From: Akkermansia muciniphila
GTDB lineage: Bacteria > Verrucomicrobiota > Verrucomicrobiia > Limisphaerales > F1-80-MAGS106
Assembly: GCA_945865375.1 (NCBI GenBank)
Contig: CAMBEJ010000024.1
Span: forward strand, 1-44,133
DNA length: 44,133 bases
Reading direction: 5' to 3'
The notes beneath the pieces were generated by a model. The model was not told where the DNA came from. It ran no database searches and saw nothing but the letters and a program-made list of their open reading frames with translations. Positions 17,631-26,934 of the stretch are shown in pieces. Numbering within the stretch: the first letter of the stretch is position 1; every line of letters begins with the position of its first letter. Made by a program: the position numbers and the translations under genes.

Positions 17631-18673
17631 GCAGAAACAAATTTAACGTGGCTTGGACGGCCGATTTTTATGACCATGCTGGCTCGCCGAAGTATCGCGA
17701 CATTGGTCTATCCCTCTTGGCGGAACAAATGCGGATCGAACAGCGCGTGTTCAAAGAACATCGCCGGGAAATCGGCTCCGACCAGATTGCCGATGCCCAG
17801 GGAGTGGTCGTGCTCACACCCGCAGTGACCGCCGCGAGTGTGTCCCAGGCTCAAGACCTGCTTGTCATCTCGCGCTTCGGCGTTGGCTACGACGCGGTGG
17901 ATGTCAACGCTTGCACAGCGTCCGATGTGCTGGTCACGATCACCGTCGGCGCGGTGGATCGTCCGGTTGCAGAGGCGACCATCGGGTGGATGATTGCGCT
18001 CAGTCACGCCATGCGGATCAAGGACGGCCTGGTTCGCACGGGCCAATGGGACGAACGTTCCAGACACATGGGCCGCGAGTTACGCGACCGCACGCTGGGG
18101 GTGATTGGCCTCGGGGGCATCGCGCGAAAGACTGTGGAGCTCCTTCAAGCATTCGGCATGAATCAGCCGTTGGCATTCGATCCCTTCGTTTCTGAACAAA
18201 CAGCGGCGAAACAGGGTGTGCGCCTCGCGAGCCTGGAACAATTGCTGCGGGAATCGGACTTCGTGTCCATCCACTGCCCTCTCACCGAGCAGACCCTCGG
18301 CCTCATTGGGTCAAATGAACTGGGGCTGATGAAACCAGACGCATTTCTCCTGAACACGGCGCGCGGCGGGATCGTGGATGAGGACGCCCTCTACGACGCG
18401 CTGAAGAACCGCCGGATTGCGGGCGCGGCGCTCGATTGTTTCGCGCAGGAACCGGTCACGTCCCCGTCCCGGTTCAGCGAGTTGGAGAACGTCCTCCTCG
18501 CGCCGCACAGCATTGCGTGGACGCACGAATTGTTTCGCGACATCGGACGGGCCACATGTCAGGTCATGGTGGATCTTTCCCTGGGAAATCGACCCCAAGG
18601 CGTTCTCAATCCGACAGTGTTTGATCGGCCCGATTTTTTAACAAAATGGGAAAGACTTCGAACTTCTGGATAA
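17627..18673 (+). CDS. D-isomer-specific 2-hydroxyacid dehydrogenase
   Basis: A 348-aa NAD-dependent dehydrogenase that interconverts 2-keto and D-2-hydroxy acids. The cofactor-binding domain has TLGVIGLGGIARKTVELLQA (G-x-G-x2-G). The active-site Arg is in LNTARGGIVDEDAL, the Glu in DCFAQEPV and the catalytic His in LLAPHSIAWT. The N-terminal lid (AQGVVVLTPAVTAAS, then ISRFGVGYDAVDV) matches the phosphoglycerate-dehydrogenase-like branch. I chose the ATG at 17627, which overlaps the aldolase stop; a longer frame upstream lies inside the aldolase gene. In context it may reduce a keto acid product of sugar-acid breakdown, for example pyruvate to lactate, which is inference. Confidence 0.9.
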   Translation: MSRNKFNVAWTADFYDHAGSPKYRDIGLSLLAEQMRIEQRVFKEHRREIGSDQIADAQGVVVLTPAVTAASVSQAQDLLVISRFGVGYDAVDVNACTASDVLVTITVGAVDRPVAEATIGWMIALSHAMRIKDGLVRTGQWDERSRHMGRELRDRTLGVIGLGGIARKTVELLQAFGMNQPLAFDPFVSEQTAAKQGVRLASLEQLLRESDFVSIHCPLTEQTLGLIGSNELGLMKPDAFLLNTARGGIVDEDALYDALKNRRIAGAALDCFAQEPVTSPSRFSELENVLLAPHSIAWTHELFRDIGRATCQVMVDLSLGNRPQGVLNPTVFDRPDFLTKWERLRTSG

Positions 18674-18680
18674 AGATTCT

Positions 18681-19484
18681 ATGGGCAGACTTGAAGGCAA
18701 AGTGGCGTGGATCAGCGGAGCGACGTCTGGGATCGGCGAGGCGACGGCCCGGCTGTTTGCGCACGAAGGTGCCAAGGTCGCCCTGGTGGGCAGGCGGCTT
18801 TCCTTGAGCCGCCACATCGCGGCTGAGCTGAAAGCCGAGGGAGCAGAGGTCCTCCCGATCGCGTGCGATGTCAGCAGCGAGCGGCAAGTGCGCGAGTCGA
18901 TTCAACGCACTGTCAAAGAGTTCAAACGCTTGGATGTGGTGGTGAACAACGCTGGCATGGTTCACGTCAAGCAACTCCACCAATACACCGGGAAAGAGTG
19001 GGACCACGTGATGGCGGTCAACGTCAAATCGATGTTCTTTGCCGTGAAACATGCGATGCGACATCTGCGACGTGCCGGGCGTGGATGCATCGTGAACGTC
19101 GGCTCCATCAGCAGCTTCGTTGGCCAAGCCCTGACACCGGTGTACACCACGAGCAAGCACGCCATCGTGGGTCTGACGAAATCCATCGCGTTGGACTACG
19201 CGGCGGACGGCATTCGCGCGAATTGCGTCTGCCCTGGGATCACCGACACGCCGATGCTCCGGGAACACCTGAACGTCCTACCAGATCCCGAAGCCGCTCT
19301 CGCCGGACGCCTGCGGCGCGTCCCGATGGGCGTTGTGTTAACGCCCCACGATGTCGCCAAAACCATCCTCTTCCTGAGCTGTGACGACTCTTCGGGCATC
19401 ACGGGTGCCTCCCTGATCATTGACGCAGGCTATCTCAGCGCTGCCGAGTGGGAGACCAAAAATCGCACTGCTTTTCAGGTCTGA
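18681..19484 (+). CDS. short-chain dehydrogenase/reductase (sugar or sugar-acid type)
   Basis: A 267-aa SDR starting seven bases after the hydroxyacid dehydrogenase stop, so in the same operon. Motifs: SGATSGIGEATARLFAHEGA (cofactor loop), ACDVSSE, VVNNAGM, IVNVGSISSFVG (Ser) and YTTSKHAIVGLTKSIALDYA with the Y-x3-K pair. It ends with the usual TGASLIIDAGYLS. The classical form resembles glucose 1-dehydrogenase and L-rhamnose/L-fucose dehydrogenases. In this cluster it may oxidise the free sugar to its lactone, or oxidise 2-keto-3-deoxy-rhamnonate at C4; sequence alone cannot choose. Confidence 0.9.
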   Translation: MGRLEGKVAWISGATSGIGEATARLFAHEGAKVALVGRRLSLSRHIAAELKAEGAEVLPIACDVSSERQVRESIQRTVKEFKRLDVVVNNAGMVHVKQLHQYTGKEWDHVMAVNVKSMFFAVKHAMRHLRRAGRGCIVNVGSISSFVGQALTPVYTTSKHAIVGLTKSIALDYAADGIRANCVCPGITDTPMLREHLNVLPDPEAALAGRLRRVPMGVVLTPHDVAKTILFLSCDDSSGITGASLIIDAGYLSAAEWETKNRTAFQV

Positions 19485-19527
19485 GTCTGAACTTGAACGT
19501 CCATAGATTTAAGTGATAGAGTGCGCC

Positions 19528-20463
19528 ATGACTACATCTTTCCTTCTCACCAGGCGCGATTTTTCGCGACGAACCCTTTCAGCTCTCGCCCTCGGGGCCG
19601 TCGGTTTTCGGGCGGCGGCGGCGATCGACAAAGCCGCGAGCCATCGTTTCTTGTGCTGCGATTACCAAGGAAACAAGGTGGCCATCGTGGCGGCGGATGG
19701 CTCGGTTGAGTGGGAATACACCGCTCAGACCCCGCAGGACTGCTGGATGCTGCCCAATGGGAATGTTCTTTTTTGCCATCAAAACGGCGTGAAAGAGGTA
19801 GCCCATGACAAGCGGGTGGTCTGGGAGTACAAAGCACCTCCTCAAGCCCAATGCCACTCGTGCCAGCCATTGCCGAATGGAGGCGCCCTGGTCGCTGAAT
19901 GCCTGATGAGCAGGATCGTCGAGGTGGGCCGAGACGGCCAGGTGACCCGGGAAATCAAGATCGCCTCGGAAGCCAGGAATGGGCACCAGTTTCGTGGCAC
20001 CCGCAAAACGGCAGACCATCATTACTGGGTCTGTTTGATGGATGAAAAGAAAATCGTGGAACTCTCTCCTGAAGGGATCTTGCTCCGCACGATTCCAGTG
20101 GATGGATTTCCGCATGCGGCCATCAAGCTGCCTGATGGACATCTGCTCATCACGCTAGGCACCGCGCGGAAGGTCATCGAGCTCGACAAGAATCTAAAGA
20201 TTGTGTGGCAGGTTGGCGAGGACGAGATCCCGGGTAATCCGCTCCGGCTGCCAGCCGGCTGCCAGCGTCTGCCCAACGGAAACACTCTTATCTGCAATTA
20301 TTTGCCGGGAGAGTTCATGGGCAAACAACCGCAGGCTTTCGAAATCACGCGCGACAAGAAAGTGGTCTGGGAATTCACCGATCACGCGCGTTTCAAGACG
20401 GTCAACCAAGCCTATTTACTCGATCCCCATCGCAATGGAAAAATGACCGAGGTGCTTCGATGA
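19528..20463 (+). CDS. Tat-exported beta-propeller (PQQ-like repeat) protein
   Basis: A 311-aa protein with a twin-arginine signal (TRRDFSRRTLSALALGAVGF) and then repeated four-stranded blades. Blades carry the pattern VEWEYTAQTPQDCWMLPNGN, RVVWEYKAPPQAQCHSCQPL and KIVWQVGEDEI with LPNGNTLICNY. This W-x-h plus LPNGN pattern is typical of PQQ-like or arylsulfotransferase-like propellers in Verrucomicrobiota, often sugar-cluster neighbours. No PQQ ligand set is clear, so a binding or sensing role is as likely as catalysis. I chose the ATG at 19528 because it starts the Tat signal; a GTG at 19513 is less likely. It lies between an SDR and the L-rhamnose mutarotase gene. Confidence 0.82.
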   Translation: MTTSFLLTRRDFSRRTLSALALGAVGFRAAAAIDKAASHRFLCCDYQGNKVAIVAADGSVEWEYTAQTPQDCWMLPNGNVLFCHQNGVKEVAHDKRVVWEYKAPPQAQCHSCQPLPNGGALVAECLMSRIVEVGRDGQVTREIKIASEARNGHQFRGTRKTADHHYWVCLMDEKKIVELSPEGILLRTIPVDGFPHAAIKLPDGHLLITLGTARKVIELDKNLKIVWQVGEDEIPGNPLRLPAGCQRLPNGNTLICNYLPGEFMGKQPQAFEITRDKKVVWEFTDHARFKTVNQAYLLDPHRNGKMTEVLR

Positions 20464-20551
20464 AATCGAGTTGTGAGGGACAAGTGGAATTCCTTCGACG
20501 CGGCTCTTTGTTTGCTTCGTTCTCTTCTGTTAAAAAATCTTAAGGACTGCT

Positions 20552-21016
20552 GTGGAATCTGAAAAACCGCAAAAAAAATCCTCGCCGATTCGTCGTGCTT
20601 TTACCCTGCGATTGAAGCCAGGGTCATTTGCTCAGTACAAGGAATATCACGATCACATCTGGCCAGAGTTGGTCCGCGAGATCGAGAAGTGTGGGATCGC
20701 GCAAATAACCACCTTCGAGAACGATTTGCAATTGTTTCTGTACTCGGAAATTTACGACGAGGAAGGATGGGATCGACTGTGGAATTCCGGGATCCATGAC
20801 AAATGGGCGAAGTGCATGAAACCGCTCATGCAATTTCGTCCTGACGGAAAGGTTGACGCGGGGCCCCTCAATGAAATTTTTCATTTGGAGACGGCGGTCG
20901 GCAATGCCGCAAAGCCCAAATTCCGTGCGAAGGCCCGGGCCGTGCATTCGCAAGTTGCCGGTGGAAATGACCCAGGGGACAGAAAACATGGAGCATCTGA
21001 ACGCGTCCGTCGGTGA
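20552..21016 (+). CDS. rhaM: L-rhamnose mutarotase
   Basis: Converts alpha- and beta-L-rhamnose. The family core is complete: RRAFTLRLKPGSFAQYKEYH, then HDHIWPELVREIEKCGI with the catalytic His, LQLFLYSEIYDEEGWDRLW and the MKPLMQF block near residue 90. It uses a GTG start at 20552. Normal members end about 105 residues in, shortly after LNEIFHLE. Here the frame runs 45 residues further into a hairpin repeat near 20995-21030, so the C-terminal tail is probably accidental. It points to L-rhamnose (or L-fucose-like) use by this cluster. Confidence 0.88.
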   Translation: MESEKPQKKSSPIRRAFTLRLKPGSFAQYKEYHDHIWPELVREIEKCGIAQITTFENDLQLFLYSEIYDEEGWDRLWNSGIHDKWAKCMKPLMQFRPDGKVDAGPLNEIFHLETAVGNAAKPKFRAKARAVHSQVAGGNDPGDRKHGASERVRR

Positions 21017-21089
21017 CGGACGCCCACAGGCATGGAACGGGCGACCGCCCTGTGGTTGGCTGTGCTTGTAGGCACCCGATGGAGCCACC

Positions 21090-21233
21090 GACAACCTGTG
21101 AAGCGGTACTACTGGCGGAGGCCAATCCGCTTCGTTTCCTGGGTTGCCTTCTGTTGTTAAAGTGGCAGCGGCCTCCCGCCGCTGTTCCGGGCAGAGCCGA
21201 GACGGCTCTGCCACTTTACTGACAACCTGTGAA
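21090..21233. repeat. 118-bp palindromic element flanked by 13-bp direct repeats
   Basis: GACAACCTGTGAA occurs at 21090-21102 and again at 21221-21233. Between them lie an 11-bp inverted pair, TAAAGTGGCAG (21158-21168) and CTGCCACTTTA (21208-21218), and a 9-bp hairpin GCAGAGCCG/CGGCTCTGC (21191-21211). The direct repeats look like a target-site duplication around a small palindromic insertion. The right copy covers the apparent GTG start of the next gene. A second palindromic repeat of similar kind lies at 28840-28890. Confidence 0.6.
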
Positions 21234-22080
21234 TGCGTGCGCGGGTCAAACCAAAATCGAAGTGAATCTGCACCATAAAGTCGCCGTAGTCACAGGAGCG
21301 GGCCGCGGCCTAGGCCGCCGCACCGCGATCACCCTGGCCGCGCACGGTGTTAGGGTCGTGCTGGTCGCCCGCAACGCGGAGCAACTCCTGGAAACAGAAG
21401 AAGCGATCAAGCGAGCAGGGGGCATCGCGACAGCGATGCCAGCCGACGTCAGCGAAGCGGAGGCGGTGGAAAAGTTGAAAACCACGATTGAGCAACGCTT
21501 CGGCACGGTCTCCATTCTCATAAACGCCGCCGGGATTTTCGGGCCGATCCAGCTCATTAGCGAGAGCGAACCGAAACGATGGCTCGAAACGATGGCCGTC
21601 AATCTGTTCGGCCCCTATCTGACATGTCGCGCGTTTGTCGGAAGGATGATCCAGGCCGGATGGGGCCGGATCCTCAACTTCACGTCCGCCGCGTCTCTCC
21701 ATCCGCCCGGTCCGCTGAACAGCGCCTATGGGACGAGCAAAGTAGCCCTCAATCAGTTCACGCGTCACCTTGCCGCTGAACTGGAAGGAACGGGCGTGAC
21801 CGCCAATGTGCTTCACCCGGGTGATGTGAAAACCGAAATGTGGGCCACCATCGCCGCCGAATCCGAACAGCTGGGATCCGAGGCCGAGGCTTACCGAAAA
21901 TGGGTTCGCTGGGTGGCCGAAACTGGCGGCGACGACCCGCAAAAAGCGGCGGACCTTGTGCTCCGCGTCATGAGTGATGAGGCCTCAACCATCAACGGCC
22001 AATTCCTTTGGATCGAAAAAGGTTTGCAACCACCGCTGCCCGCCTGGGGTGACGCAACGAGCACACAGCCCTGGCGGTAA
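21229..22080 (+). CDS. short-chain dehydrogenase/reductase
   Basis: Up to 283 aa. It has VVTGAGRGLGRRTAITLAAH, INAAGIFG, ILNFTSAASLHPPGPLNSAY with Ser and Tyr, and YGTSKVALNQF (Y-x3-K). The longest frame starts with a GTG at 21229 that lies inside the direct repeat of a small insertion, so it may be an artefact. A GTG at 21262 gives a normal SDR N-terminus (NLHHKVAVVTGAG). It continues the plus-strand sugar cluster after L-rhamnose mutarotase. Being a second SDR in the set, it could do the other oxidation step of a non-phosphorylating deoxy-sugar route. That is inference. Confidence 0.85.
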   Translation: MNACAGQTKIEVNLHHKVAVVTGAGRGLGRRTAITLAAHGVRVVLVARNAEQLLETEEAIKRAGGIATAMPADVSEAEAVEKLKTTIEQRFGTVSILINAAGIFGPIQLISESEPKRWLETMAVNLFGPYLTCRAFVGRMIQAGWGRILNFTSAASLHPPGPLNSAYGTSKVALNQFTRHLAAELEGTGVTANVLHPGDVKTEMWATIAAESEQLGSEAEAYRKWVRWVAETGGDDPQKAADLVLRVMSDEASTINGQFLWIEKGLQPPLPAWGDATSTQPWR

Positions 22081-22334
22081 GACATTTTCTATGGAGCTCG
22101 CGCATCCGCACAAACACACGCCCTCGTCCAAAACTCGACGCTTTTGTGAAAGAAGCATGACCGAATAGGCGCGAATCTGAGGGAGCCTCCCCGGTTGCGG
22201 GGTAGTTCCACCCGTTCCATTCGCGTGGATTACCGCGTGATTCGCGGGCAATCTGTTACCGCGTCATTCGGAGATCGCCATTTGGAATGCCAGAAGGGCA
22301 TTGACGGGATTTCAAACAGACGTATTTTGGAAGC

Positions 22335-22559
22335 ATGAAAACAACCATTGATATTCCAGAGAATGTTTTGTCGGAAGCCATCAGGCACACCGGCGCGAAG
22401 ACGAAGCGGGAAGCGGTTGTGGCCGCAGTGGAAGATTTCAACCGCCGTCATCGCCTCGCCACGCTGGCGAAACGCCTGTACGGCTCGATGCCGAACCTCA
22501 TGACGCGGGAAGACCTTCAGGCGATGCGCGAGGACCGTCAAGGGGAGACCGCAAGGTGA
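22335..22559 (+). CDS. vapB: VapB-family antitoxin
   Basis: A 74-aa protein starting MKTTIDIPENVLSEAIRHTG and continuing AKTKREAVVAAVEDFNRRHR. This is the beta-strand plus two-helix ribbon (RHH/AbrB-like VapB type 2) that binds the operator as a dimer. The C-terminal half (MPNLMTREDLQAMRE) is the part that blocks the VapC active site. Its stop overlaps the GTG of vapC (GTGA), ensuring coupled translation. It likely represses its own promoter in the 254-base gap upstream. Confidence 0.9.
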   Translation: MKTTIDIPENVLSEAIRHTGAKTKREAVVAAVEDFNRRHRLATLAKRLYGSMPNLMTREDLQAMREDRQGETAR

Positions 22560-22933
22560 CACTCGTGGATTCCTCCAGTTGGATCGATTTTCTGCGAGGG
22601 CGTCAATCCGAACCGGCGTTGCGCGTCCAGCGTTTGCTTGCCAACGGTCAGGCAGCCTGGTGCGATCTGATCGCCGTGGAGTTGTGGAACGGTGTTCGTG
22701 TTGGAAACGAACGGAAAGCTTTGGATGACCTCGAAACCGCTCTGACCACATTTCCTTTGGACGACGACGTTTGGAAACTGGCTCGGAAACTGGCGTTTCG
22801 CTGTCGCCAATCAGGCATTACCGCGCCATCAACGGACATTGTCATCGCCGCGTGCGCCCTCAACCACAACTTGGAATTGGAACAATGCGACAGCCATTTC
22901 GACAAGATCCTACCCATCGCGGCCAAGCTGTAA
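22556..22933 (+). CDS. vapC: VapC-family PIN-domain RNase toxin
   Basis: A 125-aa PIN nuclease. Conserved acidic residues are in VDSSSWIDFLRG (first Asp), AVELWNGVR (Glu), STDIVIAACALNH (third Asp) and CDSHFDKI (last Asp). VapC toxins cleave initiator tRNA or rRNA to stop translation. The GTG start at 22556 overlaps the vapB stop. The active site looks complete, so the pair is probably functional. It separates the plus-strand sugar cluster from the minus-strand dehydratase group. Confidence 0.92.
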   Translation: MTLVDSSSWIDFLRGRQSEPALRVQRLLANGQAAWCDLIAVELWNGVRVGNERKALDDLETALTTFPLDDDVWKLARKLAFRCRQSGITAPSTDIVIAACALNHNLELEQCDSHFDKILPIAAKL

Positions 22934-23043
22934 GGCATTGATTTATTCCCATATCACAAGCATTTTGCGCTGTAATATGCCGTTTTTCTGCTACGAAATT
23001 CCGGAGTATACAATCGTAAAGTCCAGCAAATCTTTATCTTTGT

Positions 23044-24222
23044 TCACCAGTCGCCAACGCTCCCGTCCCGGTGGAAGACGCGCTGAGCCGTTTCTTGCTT
23101 GAAGGGATGCTTCTTCACCGCTTTTTCATTGACGGTGATGCCGAGGCCAGGGCGATTGTTGGGCCGCACGATGCGGCCCTTCCGCTCGACCACGAAACCT
23201 TCCTCCACCACGTCTTGCCTCCAGGGCACGTCGTTGTGGACGGTCTCGCAGATGATGTAGCCCGGCTGCGAGAACCCGAACTCCAAGGACGCCGCCGTGC
23301 TCACCGGGCCCTGGGGATTGTGCGGCGCAAGGGCGATGTGATGCGCGTCGGCCATCGCGGCGATCCGCCGTGCCGCAGTGAAGCCGCCGCAATGCGTCAG
23401 GTCGAGCTGGCAGATTTCGCACGCGCGCGCGGCGAACAGCTCGCGAAAAGCTTCGAGGTTGGTCACGCGCTCGCCGGTCGCCACGGGAGTCGTCAGCGCG
23501 GCGTTAATCTTCGCGAGGCCTTCAACGCATTCGGGCCAGCAGGGCTCCTCGAAGAAATAGAGCCCGTATGGATCGAGCGCTTTGCCGAACTTCAATCCCA
23601 TCGCTGGGGACGGGCGCGCGTGGCAGTCCACCATGATGTCGATGTCGTCGCCCACCGCCTCGCGCATCGCCGCCACGCATGCCTCCGCAGCCTTCACCGG
23701 TTTCAAACCTTCGATGGGCATTGTGCTGGGCACCGCCATGCTCTTGAACGCGGTGAAACCGTCCGCAACCGCAGCCCGCGCGAGATCGCCGAAACGTTTC
23801 GCGTTATCCACGGGCGTCTCGTAAAAATCCTCCATGCGCCCGCCACCGAGGTGGCAGTAGGTACGGACGTAATCGCGCACCGGCCCGCCGAAAACCTTCG
23901 CGAGCGGCAGCCCTGCCACCTTGCCCACAATGTCCCAGAGCGCGAGGTCGATGCCGGAGATGGCGGTCGCGCGCACAAGGCCGTGGCCGTGCCAGAAATG
24001 CTGGCGATGCATCATCTGCCAGAGATGCTCCGGTCGCGTCGGATCCTCGCCAAGAAGCAGTTCTGCAAGGTCCTCGATCGCCCCGACAACGCCGCGTGTG
24101 TGCCATTCCAACGTGGCCTCGCCCCAGCCGATGAGGCCGGGCTGGTCGGTGACGACTTTCACGAACACCCAGTTCCGCATCCGCGCATGGCAGATGAGCG
24201 TTTGGATCTTTTTGATCTTCAT
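23044..24222 (-). CDS. enolase-superfamily sugar-acid dehydratase (galactonate dehydratase-like)
   Basis: A 392-aa mandelate racemase/muconate lactonising-type enzyme. The capping domain starts [20 protein letters not shown]. The barrel has the three metal ligands in [10 protein letters not shown] (Asp), [10 protein letters not shown] (Glu) and VATGERVTN (Glu). The catalytic His lies in [25 protein letters not shown] after the first ligand and PHNPQGP are typical of D-galactonate dehydratase and relatives, which form 2-keto-3-deoxy sugar acids. It could feed the HpcH/HpaI aldolase upstream. It lies 38 bases after the first of two exported paralogues on the same strand, so it is likely in their operon. 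Exact substrate is not readable. Confidence 0.88.
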   Translation of the reverse strand: MKIKKIQTLICHARMRNWVFVKVVTDQPGLIGWGEATLEWHTRGVVGAIEDLAELLLGEDPTRPEHLWQMMHRQHFWHGHGLVRATAISGIDLALWDIVGKVAGLPLAKVFGGPVRDYVRTYCHLGGGRMEDFYETPVDNAKRFGDLARAAVADGFTAFKSMAVPSTMPIEGLKPVKAAEACVAAMREAVGDDIDIMVDCHARPSPAMGLKFGKALDPYGLYFFEEPCWPECVEGLAKINAALTTPVATGERVTNLEAFRELFAARACEICQLDLTHCGGFTAARRIAAMADAHHIALAPHNPQGPVSTAASLEFGFSQPGYIICETVHNDVPWRQDVVEEGFVVERKGRIVRPNNRPGLGITVNEKAVKKHPFKQETAQRVFHRDGSVGDW

Positions 24223-24260
24223 GCGACTTGAGTGGTCCGAGAGAAAGTGCCCAAGCCAGA

Positions 24261-25514
24261 TCAGCCCCCGAACCGGGAGCCCTTCGGAGCTCGGTAGGAA
24301 ATGTTCAGCTCCGGGGTCTCGATCCGGCGATGGCCTGAGATTTTCGAGTCGAGGCAGCGATCCAGGATGGCGCTGGCAATCTGCGTTCGTTCGACCGGAT
24401 AAGGCGCCTTGCCTGTGAGCAGCAGATCCTCGATTTGAGCGACGAGACAGCCGGAGTAGGTCACGTTGGGTGTCGGGGGAAGAAAAAACTGAGTGGAAAC
24501 AATGCGGTCGTTCTTGAGCCGGGCCGCGAACGTGAAATCCTGAACTGCGCCATTCAACATGAGCAGCGTCGTTCGAAGCCCATCCTTGTGCTCGATAAAG
24601 TAGGCGGCGGGATTCCCGACCAGCCGCGGGAGTTCATGGTTGGACGCCAGGTTTTGGGGGCGGGAGTCGAGTTCCGTATTGCCTTGAATCGAATCGGAAC
24701 GGGACAAAGCGGCTTCAAGAAGGCGGTGGGACCAACGTCCCTCCTCGCCGGCTTTCCAAACCGCGTCGCCTTCGATCATTTGAACCGATCTGACGCCGGT
24801 CTCGCCTCCTTTGCGGCGCTCAACCATGCACTGCATCGCCTCGAGAGCGTGGTAATCCATCGGATCCGACCCGCCCACACCAATCATCAGGGCTTCATCG
24901 ATCTGGGCACCGTAAGGGATTTCGACAGGGGGCAACCGCCAGGTGACGGGAAGCGAGGAGCCGGCCAGGAACGGGAATCGCAATCGTTTCGAGTCGGCAA
25001 CCATCTTTTCAGCCTTCTCCCAACTGTAGGAAAGATGCTTGTCGTTATACACGGGCACAGCACGGCCCTCCTGTTCGAAGACGCGCACCACCTCTTGAAA
25101 GAACTCGTAACGGGGATAAAGCTTCTGGCCCTTCGCATTGGTGGGATAGTTGCCATGCTCACCGATGATCACCACGCCATCGACCGCCAATTTTGAGCCA
25201 CCACGGCGCAAGGCTTCGGTGATGCTGGGATAAATCGTAAACCCATGCTCGGCCGCGCGCGCGCTACTCAGGTCGCCTTCGGGCCTCTGGTCCACGTAAA
25301 GCGAGACAACTTTCAGAGGTGGCTGGTGCCACTTGCCGTGCCGTGGATAACCCACCAGAAAACGGTCGCCCATGTGCTGGGCATGGGAGAGATAGGTCCA
25401 GACGGTGGCGATGATGGCGATGTTCTTGGGAGCGGGCGACGGGCGCGTAGCCGTGTGCGCCACCGCCAGCGGCGCAGCCCCCATCATTCCCAGAAAAGCT
25501 CGTCGGGTAAGCAT
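24261..25514 (-). CDS. Tat-exported protein of unknown function, paralogue A
   Basis: 417 aa with a Tat-like leader ([20 protein letters not shown]). I do not recognise a named domain. Conserved stretches shared with the upstream paralogue are [81 protein letters not shown] and [15 protein letters not shown]. These look like a nucleotide- or sugar-binding alpha/beta core with a conserved D-K-H. The start codon directly follows the stop of paralogue B (TAG then ATG), so the two are coupled. Neighbouring sugar-acid enzymes suggest a role in a carbohydrate locus. Confidence 0.75.
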   Translation of the reverse strand: MLTRRAFLGMMGAAPLAVAHTATRPSPAPKNIAIIATVWTYLSHAQHMGDRFLVGYPRHGKWHQPPLKVVSLYVDQRPEGDLSSARAAEHGFTIYPSITEALRRGGSKLAVDGVVIIGEHGNYPTNAKGQKLYPRYEFFQEVVRVFEQEGRAVPVYNDKHLSYSWEKAEKMVADSKRLRFPFLAGSSLPVTWRLPPVEIPYGAQIDEALMIGVGGSDPMDYHALEAMQCMVERRKGGETGVRSVQMIEGDAVWKAGEEGRWSHRLLEAALSRSDSIQGNTELDSRPQNLASNHELPRLVGNPAAYFIEHKDGLRTTLLMLNGAVQDFTFAARLKNDRIVSTQFFLPPTPNVTYSGCLVAQIEDLLLTGKAPYPVERTQIASAILDRCLDSKISGHRRIETPELNISYRAPKGSRFGG

Positions 25515-26828
25515 CTAAGTTCTCCAGTAAGTGGATTCTCGTGTCGCTTTGTAGCGAATGTCCAGATGAGGCGTCGTCAGAAGTTTCTGGCCCTGGTGGA
25601 GGGATTCAATGCCAATTGCAGTCATGCCTGTCGTGAGAAGCGTCCGCTCGATTGGATAAGGAGCCTTGCCGCTGAGAAAAAGGGATTCGATGTGATGGAC
25701 CTGCGGGCTGAAGAAATTGCGCATCGAGTAGTACGGAAGATAAAAAAGGATCGAGAAAAGACCCCCTCCCTTCAGGCGAGCAGCAACAGTGCAATCCCCC
25801 ACCACTTGCTTTTGCGCTGCGGGTTGCAGTTGGATGATCGCGACCTTGAGCCCATCGAGGTAGTGGAACCGGTAGGCGTAGGAGTCGGGGGCGAGCCGGC
25901 GCAAGTCCTGCAACGAAGGGAAAACGTGGCTGTAGGTGGGACGCGCCGGGGCGAGTTGGTTGCTGCGGCAGAGGCAGGCTTCGAGCAGTTTTGGATCCCA
26001 CCCGCCCGCCCGCCAGGAACCGCTCTCCATCGCTTTCCAAAACGCCTCGCCACGCAGAGCCTGGACCGACTTGACACCGGTCTCGCCCCCGCGTCGACGT
26101 TCGACAATCGACTGCATGGCCTCGATCACGTGAATGTCCCCGCCGTCAAGTCCGCCCCCCCAAACCCCAACAACCTCCTCCACCCGGGCCCCCCACGGCA
26201 GGTCTTGGGAAGGTTGCCGCCAGGTCACCGGGAGCGAGGACCCAGCCATCAAGCCAAAGCCCATTTCCCTGGACGTCTCAACCATCTCTTTCGCGTAGTC
26301 CCAGCTCCACGACAGGTGTTTGTCATTGAACACCGGCGCCGTCCGCCCGCTCCGACGGTACACGTCCACGATCTGTTTGAAATACTCATAGCGCGGGTAA
26401 AGCATCTGGCCTTTCTCATTCTTCGGATAGCGACCGTGTTCGCCGATCAGCAGCACACCGTCAACGGCGAGCTTGTCCCCGCCCCCGGTCAGCGCCTCAG
26501 CGATGGTGGGGTAGATTTTCATACCAGGATGGCGCTTGGCACGCTCGCGGCTGAGGTCGCCGTCGGAGACCTGTTCGACGTAGAGAGCCACCACGTCCAT
26601 GGGGGGCTGATGGTGGTGTCCTTCCCAACCGTAGCCATCCAGGAAACGGTCGATGATATGTTCCGAGTGCGAGTATTTGTGGTAGACCGTCGTCAGGGCG
26701 GCGATTCGCGGACGCGGCTGTGGGTGAGAGCCTCCCACAAAGACAGAACGCGCGGCTGTTCGGCCCGCAGTGGCGAACGTCGCGGTGGCGGCCATTCCTG
26801 CCAAAAACTTTCGGCGCGATAGTTGCAT
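25515..26828 (-). CDS. Tat-exported protein of unknown function, paralogue B
   Basis: 437 aa with a twin-arginine leader (LSRRKFLAGMAATATFATAG). It is collinear with paralogue A over its length: [69 protein letters not shown] and MQSIVERRRGGETGVKSVQ all have counterparts. The two must stem from a tandem duplication that has since diverged. No enzymatic motif that I know is visible. Both lie upstream of a sugar-acid dehydratase on the same strand. The 106-base region to the divergent secreted TIM-barrel gene should hold promoters for both directions. Confidence 0.78.
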   Translation of the reverse strand: MQLSRRKFLAGMAATATFATAGRTAARSVFVGGSHPQPRPRIAALTTVYHKYSHSEHIIDRFLDGYGWEGHHHQPPMDVVALYVEQVSDGDLSRERAKRHPGMKIYPTIAEALTGGGDKLAVDGVLLIGEHGRYPKNEKGQMLYPRYEYFKQIVDVYRRSGRTAPVFNDKHLSWSWDYAKEMVETSREMGFGLMAGSSLPVTWRQPSQDLPWGARVEEVVGVWGGGLDGGDIHVIEAMQSIVERRRGGETGVKSVQALRGEAFWKAMESGSWRAGGWDPKLLEACLCRSNQLAPARPTYSHVFPSLQDLRRLAPDSYAYRFHYLDGLKVAIIQLQPAAQKQVVGDCTVAARLKGGGLFSILFYLPYYSMRNFFSPQVHHIESLFLSGKAPYPIERTLLTTGMTAIGIESLHQGQKLLTTPHLDIRYKATRESTYWRT

Positions 26829-26934
26829 AGGAAAGTGTCCTTAAACTGTGGTCGGGGCGAGTTTTCTGTCGAGCCTTAAAATAAGACTTTTTTTGAGGCG
26901 CAATCCGCCGGATGCTGGTTTGATCAGATCACAC

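Noticed and set aside
23071..24231. Long plus-strand open frame (386 codons) across the sugar-acid dehydratase
   Set aside because: It is antisense to a clearly conserved enolase-superfamily enzyme and its translation shows no domain; high GC content opens such frames.
25245..26822. Long plus-strand open frame (525 codons) across the tandem Tat proteins
   Set aside because: Antisense to two paralogous genes with Tat signals and conserved blocks; the His/Arg-rich translation looks like a shadow.
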